Shown piece by piece: positions 1 to 9,944 of a DNA stretch of 64,000 nt; within the stretch, counting starts at the first letter, position 1, and each line of letters starts with the position of its first letter. A model generated the notes under the pieces. That model was not told where the DNA came from. It ran no database searches and was given only the letters and a program-made list of their open reading frames with translations. Location of the stretch: contig KB445793.1 in assembly GCA_000320605.2 (NCBI GenBank), positions 322,556 through 386,555 on the forward strand, in the 5' to 3' direction. Made by a program: the position numbers and the translations under genes. The DNA comes from Gelatoporia subvermispora B (lineage: Eukaryota; Basidiomycota; Agaricomycetes; Polyporales; Gelatoporiaceae).

Positions 1-197
1 TTCTAGAGGCAACTAACAGCTACTAATGTTTGAAAAAGTACTAGACTAGAACTAGCTGACGACTAATCTAGTACTAATTCTGCAATTCTAGAACTAATTT
101 AGTACTAGTCTAGTACTAATTTAGCTAAATTAGTGCTAGATTAGTTGCCAGCTAGTACTAGACTAGTACTTTTTCGAAAATTAGTAGCCTCTAGAAG
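1..197. mobile_element. CTAG-rich palindromic MITE-like element (right end at 197)
   Basis: The first 197 bases form an imperfect inverted repeat. The left arm begins TTCTAGAGGC and the right arm ends GCCTCTAGAAG; each is followed inward by a GAAAAAGTACTAG-type block, so the arms pair over most of their length. The centre (about 98-135) is itself palindromic. The tetranucleotide CTAG occurs 13 times. The structure fits a small non-autonomous inverted-repeat element. The left boundary is probably one base before the window, so a target-site duplication cannot be checked. It ends a few bases before the truncated first exon of the next gene. No coding capacity is seen. Confidence 0.6.
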
Positions 198-202
198 ATG
201 AG

Positions 203-1438
203 GTTTTTCCAGATGGCACCCAAATAAGAGCCAGATGTACAACGGGACATGGCACGACTCCACAACAAACGACGCCACCTACAGTGCGAGTGTAACTTTC
301 TCCGGTGTGTTTTTACGGTTTATTCCGTCGATGTGCCCAGAACAGAACTAAGCCAGAGCGCAGGGACTGAAATATGGGTATACGGCGCGCTCCCAGACTG
401 GCCTCAACATACCCTCATCTCAAATTTGTCCTTCGAGCTCGACGGCGCGACTGTTGGGAATCCTGTCTTTTGGGGCAACTCCACTAACGATGACGTCTCC
501 TCGCAGTCTAATTTCTCGTACAATGTTTTGCTGTACCACCAGGACTCGCTGTCGGCTGAGAGTCACGAATTCACCCTGTTGAATAATCCGGGAAATTCCC
601 TAGTGTTGTTCGATTATATGATCTATACGTGCGTAGTGGTCCGCTTCTGCAGCCCTGTTTGCTCTCCTTGCTCAGTCGCTAATCCTCAATCATGGCAGGG
701 CAATAGACGAGACGCCGATGGATACGATACCCACATCATTGAGCACCTCATCATTCTCTGCTAGCACTGCAGGCTCAAGCGAACTTGGCGCAAAGTCGAG
801 TGGATTGAGCCACGCAAACGTCACCGTGATCGTTGTGGTAACCGTCGTGGGCAGTACATTGGCCCTGATCATCATCGGGGCAATGTGGTATTGGCGGAGA
901 TGGCGCTGGAGGCGCGTCACCGTCAGGTCGATCATTTCGAGTTCATCCGTGAATTCAATTCCTGGTACGCTGACAAGCACAGCACTTTGGTCTTTAGCTA
1001 ACGAGTCGCTCCGCAGGCGCCGATATCGCATACGCGAACGCAATCCCGCCCCCAGCGTATGAGGCAGTCCAGTCTCGGTCAGGGACGCCTACACCCGAAA
1101 TAGTCTCTACCACTCAAGAGATAGCTATCAACGCTTCAGCTACAGAGAAAAATCGGCCGATGTCCCTGCGGAACCCCGTCGAGAAGGCTGCACGACCAAA
1201 TATACCCAGTAATGGTCGTGCGTCGCCATACGATCCGCCACGCGCCCGTGCGGAGGCCGCCGCTAGTCCTTCGCAGTACATGAGCACTCAGATGCAGGAA
1301 TATGCGGGCGATCGCACGAGTGCACTACTGCCAAACACCGATACCAGCGGAGACATGATCCTCGATGGCGAGAGGCGTGCAGCATCACAAGAGGTATCGA
1401 CTACCGTTACGGTTGCCAGTGGCGGCAGCGCAAACTAG
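203..1438 (+). CDS. Type I membrane protein with mucin-like stalk, copy 1 (5' truncated)
   Basis: Reads as join(203..304,364..628,699..964,1017..1438), phases agreeing at each junction. It matches the two downstream paralogues from the ectodomain motif YNGTWHD onward. The ectodomain ends in LFDYMIYT, followed by a short Ser/Thr stalk, a membrane helix (VIVVVTVVGSTLALIIIGAM), the juxtamembrane patch WYWRRWRWRR and a cytoplasmic tail with PPPAYEAV. The start codon, signal peptide and first ectodomain half are absent: an in-frame stop lies at 199-201 and the palindromic element abuts. Either the gene is broken by that insertion or its real first exon lies outside the window. Function is unknown; this layout is common in Agaricomycete surface proteins. 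Exons 2-4 are open. Confidence 0.65.
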
Positions 1439-4133
1439 GGTGGGGCCACAGGAGAAGGCGAGCCCTGATTACACGTCAGCTTGGTGAGATAGTGTTACAT
1501 CCACGATTAGTCGTGAAAATCTCCTCATGATGACATGTCACAGCTGATGAATGATGCATGGGTCTCAGGATGAGGATGAAGAAGGATGTCAAGTTTTTGA
1601 TGTCGGCATCCGACTGCTTGGCAGGAAGTTGGGTGCCGTACTTGTCGGTTTCATGTGTATCTTATGGAGGATCGTCGAGACTAAACATACTCATGAGAGC
1701 AAGAAAATTTCGAGAGACTAGGCCACTCGTGCAACCTAGAGTATGATCGGACAACTTAAAAATCCATTGTTTGCACTGCAAATGCCAACACATCAGCAGT
1801 TAAAGTAACAAAGATTTCAGTCGGTTCAGTTCACGTTCCAAGCCGTTAGGTATGCCTTGCTAATGTGATGTTATAGCAAAGTCCGGAGACATGAGGGGGT
1901 CCCGGCATCATCGCAATATGCGGCATGGAGGTGGATAAGTCCTAAGCTGACTGTCGTGCAGGACCTGAGTCTGATGGCACCAATGGTCTGTGAGCGTAAC
2001 AGCGTAGCGAAGAACCTGGGCTCAGCGGGGTTCGAAGATGAGGGGCCGCCAGGTAGCATTCATCTTCCTTTGCTTTCATTATCTCCAAAGCGAGCTGCTC
2101 GTGTTCGAGGCTGCTGACAGTTTCGTTAGTGTTTGTAGTAATACTGATGACTCATTGTTCGACAACTTCATTGAGCTGGTCGAAGAAAGGTAGCATTTTC
2201 AAGTCGACACTATCCACAAGTCTGTTCGCCCAGGCATCAGCCTGTATGGGTTCAGCGTAGAATGCTACTAAACGCACTTTACCCGTCATGATCTGGCTTG
2301 TAGTGGCACCCTCCAGGTAGAACATGAGGTATACGAGGTAGTTCTAGTTTCGACGGACGTCTACTGATTTCCTCTCTTTACCTTACAACAACAATCCAGC
2401 TGTCTCAGATGACTTATGGACTCCATCTTCCCCCTTTCGAATTACGGTTATCTTCCTGGGTCAGATCAGATTTCGGAGGGAACTCCACAGTCGTTTTGTG
2501 CGTGTCGCTTGAGGACTGAGGAGTGTATTGGAAGGCATACATCGAATTGGAGACCTTTCTCGTGGTATCAGGCGTTGGGGACACTTATCCTATCAGAGCT
2601 GGTAGCGGACGTTCGCAGTCGAGCGAGTATAAAAACTCGTTTGAGCGCATATTGGCTGCACCGGACGTCCCGGTGGCCAACTTCTATTGGCTCATAAGTG
2701 TGGGAAACTCGCCGAAGATGGAGTGAGAAGCGCAGAGGAGCTCTCAAAACTCCCGCATCAAACGCTGTAGATGCGCTTTACGACTGTGATGAACTTAGCT
2801 GTTTGGACCCTGGGTGTAGTAGTCTGGGCTGCCAAAGTTGTTTTGGTGCGAATCTCCCGTGCCGGATGTCGAACACTCAGGCTGCTGTTGTCTTTTGGAA
2901 TCTCAGTGCGTCAGCCTTCTGACTTGCTCGCTCATTACACCGACCTCCAATCGGTTCGCGTGGTGACACAGACACGTTCTGAGACTCGCTGTGCAGTCCC
3001 TCCATAAATCTCGAGTTTATGGTCTACATGCTCAAGTAGGACTCCGTCCGCGGCTGCTTCAAGGACCTTGTCAAAGCCAAGGATGGCAAGCTCTATTGAC
3101 GGAAAGCCTGGCCAGGTCATATGGGAGCTCGACCTCACCGGCATCCCCCGGGCTCTGTCGGCAGCGAGAGCACCGTCGAGTCGACTACTGTCTTCACCAT
3201 CAAAGAGAAGTGCGCATATACTGTATATGCCCTTCATTCATGGGCGGCTGCTGGCGCCCCTTTCCGGTCCATGAATCACAAGGCCGAGGCACACTTTGAT
3301 GAAGGTTGTCGTCTCCGCGTCCTCGTCGGACGCGCGCATGTTTGTCTGCAGTGTCAAAAAAGGTGCGTATGCCCTTCAGCGCAACGTCGTTTTGAATGCG
3401 CCCTCCACATCTTACTGCCTTGTGCCCCTCATGCAGGCCATTAATCATAAGAGCAGCGATGCACAGCTTTGTGTAGAGAAAGCGACGCAACAGTCAAGAG
3501 TCATTGAGTGAGTCCGATGCGTATTGTTTAATGCACATCGCAATCTTTTGATACTCTCCTGCTCGGTGTCGAGTCCTCAAATCACCTCATCTGAAGATTC
3601 AGATGCTATCAGGGAGAATTTCACGGTCGTGGACATGGCTACAAAGTTTTCTGTTTTGCTCGACAACACGGACCTCTTGATCCCGGATTCCGATAGAAGT
3701 TAATTGGCTACTTTCGTTCGTGGCATCAGGTCAAGGGACTAGCTCAGCCGTGCTCGCAAACGTTCCTGACCGCAACGTGATGCGCATATTGCGTTGAGCT
3801 TCTGATATGATGACTTGCGCTTTCGATCTTTGTCGGCAGCCCGATTACAATCTGGTTGTGCCTCAGTCCACACTTCAGCATCCCTATTACCCCTGTTGTC
3901 TGCTCAGACATCCCGGTTGACATCTTCGCTTCATATACAACGATTGATGTATACAACTCCTGTCAACTAACTGCCAACTAGTACGGCGCCTCCATCGCGA
4001 TATGTTCGACAGACTGGGAAAGCACCCTCATATCATATTTCGACGCATCTCCTGCAAGCAACCCTGAGTCCTACTTTCAACCCCAGGTCTAAGTGGGGAC
4101 TTTCATACACGCTCGCTTTATCCGCCAGACTGA
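1439..4133. other. Intergenic region between membrane-protein copies 1 and 2, with decayed duplicated DNA
   Basis: No intact gene is supported. The start (1439-1560) resembles the region after copy 2 (5973-6090), and about 2490-2945 resembles 6160-6870, so this DNA was duplicated with the genes. A Cys-rich relic lies at 2739-2945 (separate entry). A short open stretch at 3296-3511 and a 23-codon stretch from 3635 have no recognisable identity. The last 170 bases before copy 2 resemble the promoter side of copy 3. Confidence 0.5.
2739..2945 (+). pseudogene. Cys-rich coding relic, duplicated copy 1
   Basis: In the frame of the open stretch ending at 2922 the translation contains YDCDELSCLDPGCSSLGCQ and later NLPCRMSNTQAA. 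The second copy (6677-6870) has the same pattern of Cys, Pro and aromatic residues. This copy carries TGA at 2920-2922 where the other copy has TGG (Trp), while at 2896-2898 it keeps the TGG that is TGA in the other. That pattern suggests a former exon decaying independently in both copies. The family is not recognised. Confidence 0.3.
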
Positions 4134-5972
4134 ATGGTCCACATTGTCATGCGACTAGTGGTACTGGTCGTCGTAGCTTCCATCTCGTGCGTAGGGTCCA
4201 TTCCTCAGAATGTCACCGTAGACGATACACATGGGGATCCTACGACTGGAGAACAGTTCACTTATACCCCAAGTGCGGCGTGGAGTGAGGGACAGAGCTG
4301 TCCAGGGTGCTCTCTGCAACAATTCGGCATCATGCAACAAAGCAGCATCCAGCTGTTCGACGGGACATCGCACTTCTCCATGCCCCTCACGGGAAATACT
4401 ACCCCTACTGCGAGTATTACCTTCTCCGGTGTGTTCTCATGAATTGCTTCGTCGATGTGGCGAGCACCGAACTAAGCCATAGCGCAGGGACTGCAATATG
4501 GGTGTACGGCGTGGTCCCGTACTTCCTCGCTTATCCAAGTGTCCCCACCACGAACTTGTCCTTCAAGCTCGATGGTTCAGACGCTGGAAATTTTGTCTTC
4601 TCAGGAGTCGATGGGAATCCCATATTCAACTTTCTCCTGTTTCACCAGGACTCGCTGTCTGCCACATCTCACGAATTTACGCTTACGCTGGTCGGCGAGC
4701 CGGAAGGATCACTCATTATTCTCGATTACATGGTGTACACGTGCGTGATAGTCTGCATTTGCAGCGGTATTCGATGCTCTTGCTAACTTTTGCTAATGAA
4801 AAGGGCATTTGATGAACCGTCAACAAATACGGTACCAACATCAATTGGCACCACGCCGAGTCCATCTGGTTCAAGCTCCTTATTGCCCTCTGATTCCAGT
4901 TCTTTATCGCTATCCAGTTCTAGTTCCTTATTGCTCTCTGAGCCCAGCCCCTCATCGCCCTCAGTGTCTGATATTTCATCATTTTCGATGTCTAGTGCCT
5001 CCTCAACCTTAACATTCACCACTTACTCATCCTTGGTGTTCACTACTTCATCGTCCTTGGTATTCACTACCCCATCATCCGCTGCTAGCGCTACAAACTC
5101 GAGCGGGGTTGCAGTAAAGCCGGGTGGGTTAAGCCACGTGAATCACGTTGTGATCGTTGTGGTAATCACCGTGGGTAGTATACTGGTCTTGACCATTATC
5201 GGGGCAATGTGGTATTGGCGGAGATGGCACTTGAAGCGTGTCACCGTCCGATCGATCTTCCCAAATTCATCTGTCAATTCGCTCCACGGTATGCTGGCAA
5301 GCATGGGATTCTACGCTTGAACTAAAGAGTTGCTTTGCAGGCGCAGAGGCGACCGGCATGGCACATGCGAACGAAATCCCGCCACCAGCGAACGAAATCC
5401 TGCCACCAGCGACTGAAATCCCGACACCAGCAAACGAAGTCCCACCACCAGCGAATGAAGTCCTACCGCCAGCGAACGAAATATCACCACCAGAGAATGA
5501 AGCCTCGCCGTCAGCGAACGAAATCTCCCCAGCAGACTACATCCCGCCGCCAGCATATGAGGCGGTCGAGTCCTGGTCCGATGCGCCTGCACCCCAACAT
5601 GATGTCTCGACCACTCTAGCGCAGACAGGTATCAATCCTTCATCTGCAGAGGGGAATCAGCCGATGGCAATCCACAATCCCGTCGAGAAGGCTGAAGGAC
5701 CAACTCTACCCAGCGATAGCCGCGCGTCACCATACAATCTGTCATACGCCAGTCCAGAGGCCGCCGCCAGTCCTTCGCAATACGTGGGCACTCAGATCCA
5801 GGAAGATGCAGGCGGTTGCACGAGTGCGTTGCCGCTAGGCACCAAAATAACCGAAGACATAACTGTTCATGACGAGAGACGTGTACCATTAGAACACAAA
5901 TCAGCCACTGTCATGCTTGCCGGTGGTAGTAGCGTCAATGGGGGTAGAGACATGGGGGATGGCCAACCCTAA
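4134..5972 (+). CDS. Type I membrane protein with mucin-like stalk, copy 2 (complete)
   Basis: Reads as join(4134..4428,4488..4740,4804..5288,5341..5972), 554 residues, with introns of 59, 63 and 52 bp in consistent phase. Residues 1-23 are a signal peptide, followed by an ectodomain starting near NVTVDDTHGDPTTGEQ and ending LDYMVYT. A long Ser-rich stalk (about residues 185-285) with TTSSSLVF-type repeats follows, then a membrane helix, the patch GAMWYWRRWHLKR and a long cytoplasmic tail. The tail opens with eight heptads of ANEIPPP type (5367-5534), immediately followed by PPPAYEAV, a PPxY motif of the kind bound by WW domains of Nedd4/Rsp5 ligases. The family is recurrent in Agaricomycetes but has no assigned function that I know. 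A glycosylated surface sensor or adhesin is inference. Confidence 0.8.
5367..5534 (+). repeat. 21-nt tandem repeat encoding ANEIPPP heptads
   Basis: Eight in-frame 21-base units encode heptads: ANEIPPP, ANEILPP, ATEIPTP, ANEVPPP, ANEVLPP, ANEISPP, ENEASPS, ANEISPA. It sits at the start of the cytoplasmic tail of copy 2 and is missing from copies 1 and 3. Confidence 0.9.
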
Positions 5973-6676
5973 CTACGAGTCAGCTTGATACGTTCGGATT
6001 GTCATTAATGGGATATCAGACGGTTCTTCGTGGCAATCTCCTCATGATAACATGCCACAGTTGATTAAGACTGATGATGCACGGCTCTCGTGATGGAGAA
6101 CGATGATACATTCAACGTCGGCTTTCGATTGCTTCGGTACTACTACTGTACTTGAATGGGGTCGTGTGTCGCTGGCAAGATTCTCTTTCAGTGCAGACAT
6201 CAAACTGGTGCCTTGGAGACCTCTCGCATGGGATCATGCGTTGGATCTTGTTCTCTATATGACGGTTGTTCGCAGTCGGGCGAGTATGAGTACTACTTAG
6301 TTGAGCGTACCGTGCGTCCACGGCCTGAAGCAACGGCGACGCGGTTGTCACATGACCGTGAGAACATGATGCACAAGCGACAACACCGCCAAGACACCGG
6401 GACACAGAAAGGCGGAGGAGGAGGAGGAGCGTGCGGCGGAGAAGGAGGGAAGTTGGTTGAATAGACGCCCGTTTGCTAGGGGAGGATAGGCCCGGGGACA
6501 CGAGACAACCTGGCGCATAGGCAACATGTGCGACGGACGCCCGGGGACATGGGACGTCGCCTAAGGTCGTGCCAGAGGTACAGTACATTCACTGGATCGG
6601 ACACGAGGTGGCTAGCTCCTATTGGCCAAGGGCGTGTGAAAATCGTTGAAGATGGCAAGAAGCGAAGAGGAGCCTC

Positions 6677-6870
6677 TCAAACTTCCCCCCATCAAATGCT
6701 ACATTTACGCTGTACGACTGTGAAGATCTTGACTATCTGGACCCTGAGTGTAGCAATCTGGGCTGCCAAGTTGTTTTTGGCAAGAATCTCCCGTGCTGGA
6801 TGTCGAACACACAGGCTGCTTTCGTCTTCTGAAATCTCAGTGCTTTAGCCTTCTGGCTCACTCGCTCATT
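6677..6870 (+). pseudogene. Cys-rich coding relic, duplicated copy 2
   Basis: The frame reads YDCEDLDYLDPECSNLGCQ then NLPCWMSNTQAAFVF, matching the relic at 2739-2945. It is interrupted by TGA at 6830-6832 where the other copy has TGG. Downstream the frame continues NLSALAFWLTRSF, where the other copy is stopped. No start codon or splice structure can be assigned. Confidence 0.3.
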
Positions 6871-7188
6871 CCAACGAGCTTAGATTGTCTCACGTGCGTG
6901 ATATCTCAGACGGATGGTGACCATGGCCTCTTGCTCGAATGGTGTCTCAAGAAGAAGACATATCTGGGTCTTGACAAATTCAAATCAAGGAGCGGGTCTG
7001 AAACACATTTAGCTGTATACGATCCCGAGCCGCTAGTGACTACCTCTGACCGGTATTGGGCACAAGTTCTGGACAACGAATTCAAAAAGGGCCACAATTG
7101 GATTGCACCTGTGTTTCAATTCGAGTTTCTCATTACTCGGCTGATTGGAGCTGAGGACCCAGCGGTCAACTGCCAGTTATACTTGTAG
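6871..7188 (+). pseudogene. Possible 3' exon of an unrecognised gene
   Basis: An open frame of about 100 codons ends in a stop at 7186-7188 and has protein-like composition (segments such as LEWCLKKKTYLGLDKFK and SDRYWAQVLDNEFKKGHNW). It has no own convincing start, and a possible splice acceptor (ATATCTCAG) lies just upstream at 6901-6909. It may be the last exon of the decayed gene represented by the preceding Cys-rich relic, or chance. I do not recognise the family. Confidence 0.2.
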
Positions 7189-7351
7189 CGAGGTCTCCAT
7201 CGCTTTCTGCCAGATATAGCCATGTGGGGGACAGATTCTACGAGGAGCACATTGGAGCTTCTGTGTCAAAGTCTCTCAGCAGCCTCGACCCATACCCTCA
7301 GCCCTTCGTCTACACCCTCCGAACTCAGAGGATATCGCTACGTCAGTTCGA

Positions 7352-8835
7352 ATGCTCCACATCATCGTCCGACTTGGGGTTCTAGCGGCAGCCGTATTCA
7401 TCCCTTGTACACAATCCTCTCCTCAGAATATCACCGCAGATGACTTCTACGGGGACCCTGCAACCGGAGAGCAGTTCAGCTATGTCGGGAGCTGGAATGT
7501 GGGTCAGGACTGTACTGGGTGCCTTGCGCAGCCGGATTCCAGCATGACGTACAACGGGACATGGCACGACGGTACGACAGATGCGACCTCTTTCATGTCT
7601 GCGAGCTTCACCTTCTCCGGTGTGTTCTCCTCATACATTTGACCTATGTGCAAGCAGGACTAATACATGGTATAGGGACTGCGGTATGGGTGTACGGCGT
7701 GCTCATCCAAGCCGGAATTAATACATCTGGGTTCAACACCCGCACCAATTTATCATTCCTGATTGACAACGTGCCAATTTGGAATCTCATGATTCCACCT
7801 TCCACGGACGATGAAGCTGAGCCGAGCTACAGATACAATGTCCTCCTGTTCCACCAGGACTCATTGTCGGCCGAGACACACAGCTTCACTCTGGTCAATG
7901 GAATGAAAGCTCTGGTAATCCTCGATTACCTCGTATATACGTACGTGGTCTACGTCTGGCAGCCTTTCTGCTCTCCTGGCTAACCCTTCAATAGGACATT
8001 TGATGAGGGGTCAACAGACTCGGCGCCTGTACCTGTGCGGCCGCCGGCCACCACATTTATTCCCTTTGCGTCGAGTACTTCCCCATTGAGCAACTCCCCA
8101 TCGAGCACCTCCCCATCGAGCACCTTCCCGTCGAGCACCTCCCCATCAAGCACCTCTCCATCAAGCACCTCTCCATCAGGCCCCTCAGCGTTGACCACGT
8201 TTGCTGCTAGCTCTCTGCCCAGCACCTCTGTATCTGGTCCCGTAACCAGTACTTATGCGTCCAATTCAACGCCCAGTAACTTTGGTTCAATCTCGTTCAG
8301 CACGCCCAGCGCCTCTGCACACAACACTTCTGCGTCAAATACGACGTCGTCCTCCGACAGCACTGAGACTGCTTCAGCCTTCAGCGCAAAGTCGGGCCAC
8401 TCGCATGTGGTTCTGATCGCCGTATTGACAACTGTCGGCGTTATGCTGGTCCTGATCATCATTGGGGCAATGCAGTATTGGCGGAAATGGCCCTGGAATC
8501 ACGTTACCACCGAGGAATCAGTCGTCACAAATCCCCCCGCGGACCTACTCCCCGCCATGCGGACCAGCTTGGCGTCTAGCATTGTAGTCGAGATCCAATC
8601 TGCAGGCGAGGATCCATTCTCCGATGTAGGGGCCAACACGGTATCGACCATTGTAGCTGAGAGTGGCTCTGCAGATGGCGACACATCACAGCGCGGGAGT
8701 GCAAGTCTGCCACCATCATATGAGGAGATCGTAGCTCGCCGGGCTAGGACGCCTGCGTTCCAACCTGTCTCGGCTACCCCGGTGCAGGAAGTTACTTCCG
8801 GATACGCTGCGTACCTTGGGGTTGGGAAAAGGTAG
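7352..8835 (+). CDS. Type I membrane protein with mucin-like stalk, copy 3 (complete)
   Basis: Reads as join(7352..7619,7676..7940,7995..8835), 457 residues. Signal peptide about 1-22; the ectodomain begins NITADDFYGDPATGEQ, includes YNGTWHD, and ends VILDYLVYT. The stalk has an SSTSP pentapeptide repeat (8071-8190). The membrane helix is VVLIAVLTTVGVMLVLIIIGAM, followed by QYWRKWPWNH, a weaker form of the aromatic/basic patch. The tail contains LPPSYEEI, again a PPxY motif. The third intron of copies 1 and 2 is gone here: the aligned 51 bases (8555-8605) are read through as coding sequence, with the old donor mutated and the acceptor-like CTGCAG still visible. Function unknown. Confidence 0.8.
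8071..8190 (+). repeat. 15-nt minisatellite encoding SSTSP
   Basis: Seven good copies plus one degenerate copy of a 15-base unit (type TCGAGCACCTCCCCA) encode the pentapeptide SSTSP in the stalk of copy 3. Ser/Thr density suggests O-glycosylation. Confidence 0.9.
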
Positions 8836-9944
8836 CAAAAATGATGTATGTGTGTGTTGTGCGAAGGCCCAGCCCTTTCCTACGAGCGTATTGACACGGT
8901 CGGGTTGAATGTGTAGATCCTTCGGACCCTGGTGATCTCCTGAAAAGGAGAACTCGAAATTCAGACATGTCCGTAATACTAGTGGTGTGAGGGCTACATC
9001 ACGACGCGTGCAGATTGTAGGCTCACCGGTGTTGCTACGCAAAATAAAGTCGGTGCTGTTACATGCTAAGCAACGCCAACAGTTGGAGGGTTCGCCTGGT
9101 AGTAGCCAGGAATATCAACAGAAGGAACACGATCTCAATGCAATCTACTCCGGTCCTGTGGTATTCCGAGGAAGGCTCAGGGTATGCTGCACTAAGACAA
9201 CAAATCGGAAAATCGGGTGAGCAGACACCTTGGGTACCGGGAAGCAGCTTTACTCTCTAAATTACTGTGCGACACTGCCGGACAACTCGATAGCAACACA
9301 AGAACAAGGACTTCGAAGCTCACAATCACTCCAGCATCGAATTGTGAGATTCTTGGTTGATGCAGCATCTTTGCCCTAGATTTCACCATGCTTGGGAACC
9401 CGGGAGACGCGGTGCATCCGAAGTTGACTGTGGAGGAAAGGCGCGCTTAGCAGTCCAGGTAGACGGTCTACAAATGCTCTCAGCCAATGCCATTTAAGTC
9501 ATCTATTCACTGCGAATAGGCTGTGGTGCGATCCGAGTCGACGACCCCGAAGTCGGCTGCAGGTGGCAACTTGCAGGTCATCGCAAAGGGCCAAGGCTAG
9601 CGCTAATCGAAGCGCGCTTCATCGGCCGAGCATGCAGTGGCAGCGACGCCGATAGACATTCATCGAGGATGAATCATGTCCACCCCTTGTACCCATGCGA
9701 TTTCAAGCCAGATACTGACGCCATGTTGTTGGCCTCACTGGAGGATGCACAGCGTAAAGATCTGCACTGCATCCTTGGGCCCGCTCCATGACCGCTGTCC
9801 TGCCCAGCGAGACCAGCCCACAGCCACTGTGGTATCGCTCTCCAGTTCCACCGCCTTGAACTGATACTCTATCCTGTTACTTCCTGCACCTCGCATACAA
9901 GTGTATGCGCAGTACAAATAATGTATCTGCTACATCAAGTAGAG
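8836..9944. other. Intergenic region between membrane-protein copy 3 and ABC copy A
   Basis: The 3' ends of a plus-strand gene and a minus-strand gene face each other here. Only short open frames without conserved features are visible. I see no gene. Confidence 0.5.

Larger units (their letters stand above)
5973..7351. other. Intergenic region between membrane-protein copies 2 and 3
   Basis: Holds the second copy of the duplicated intergenic block. Relative to the first copy it carries extra sequence at about 6320-6590, including a purine-rich run (6407-6452, GGA-type triplets). A Cys-rich relic (6677-6870) and a protein-like open stretch (6871-7188) are listed separately. The last 160 bases are the probable promoter of copy 3. 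Confidence 0.5.

Noticed and set aside
2935..3237. 100-codon minus-strand open frame between copies 1 and 2
   Set aside because: No ATG context, splice structure or recognisable domain, and no matching frame in the other duplicated block.
5311..5592. Minus-strand open frame with a regular repeat
   Set aside because: The repeat is the antisense reading of the 21-nt ANEIPPP array in copy 2.
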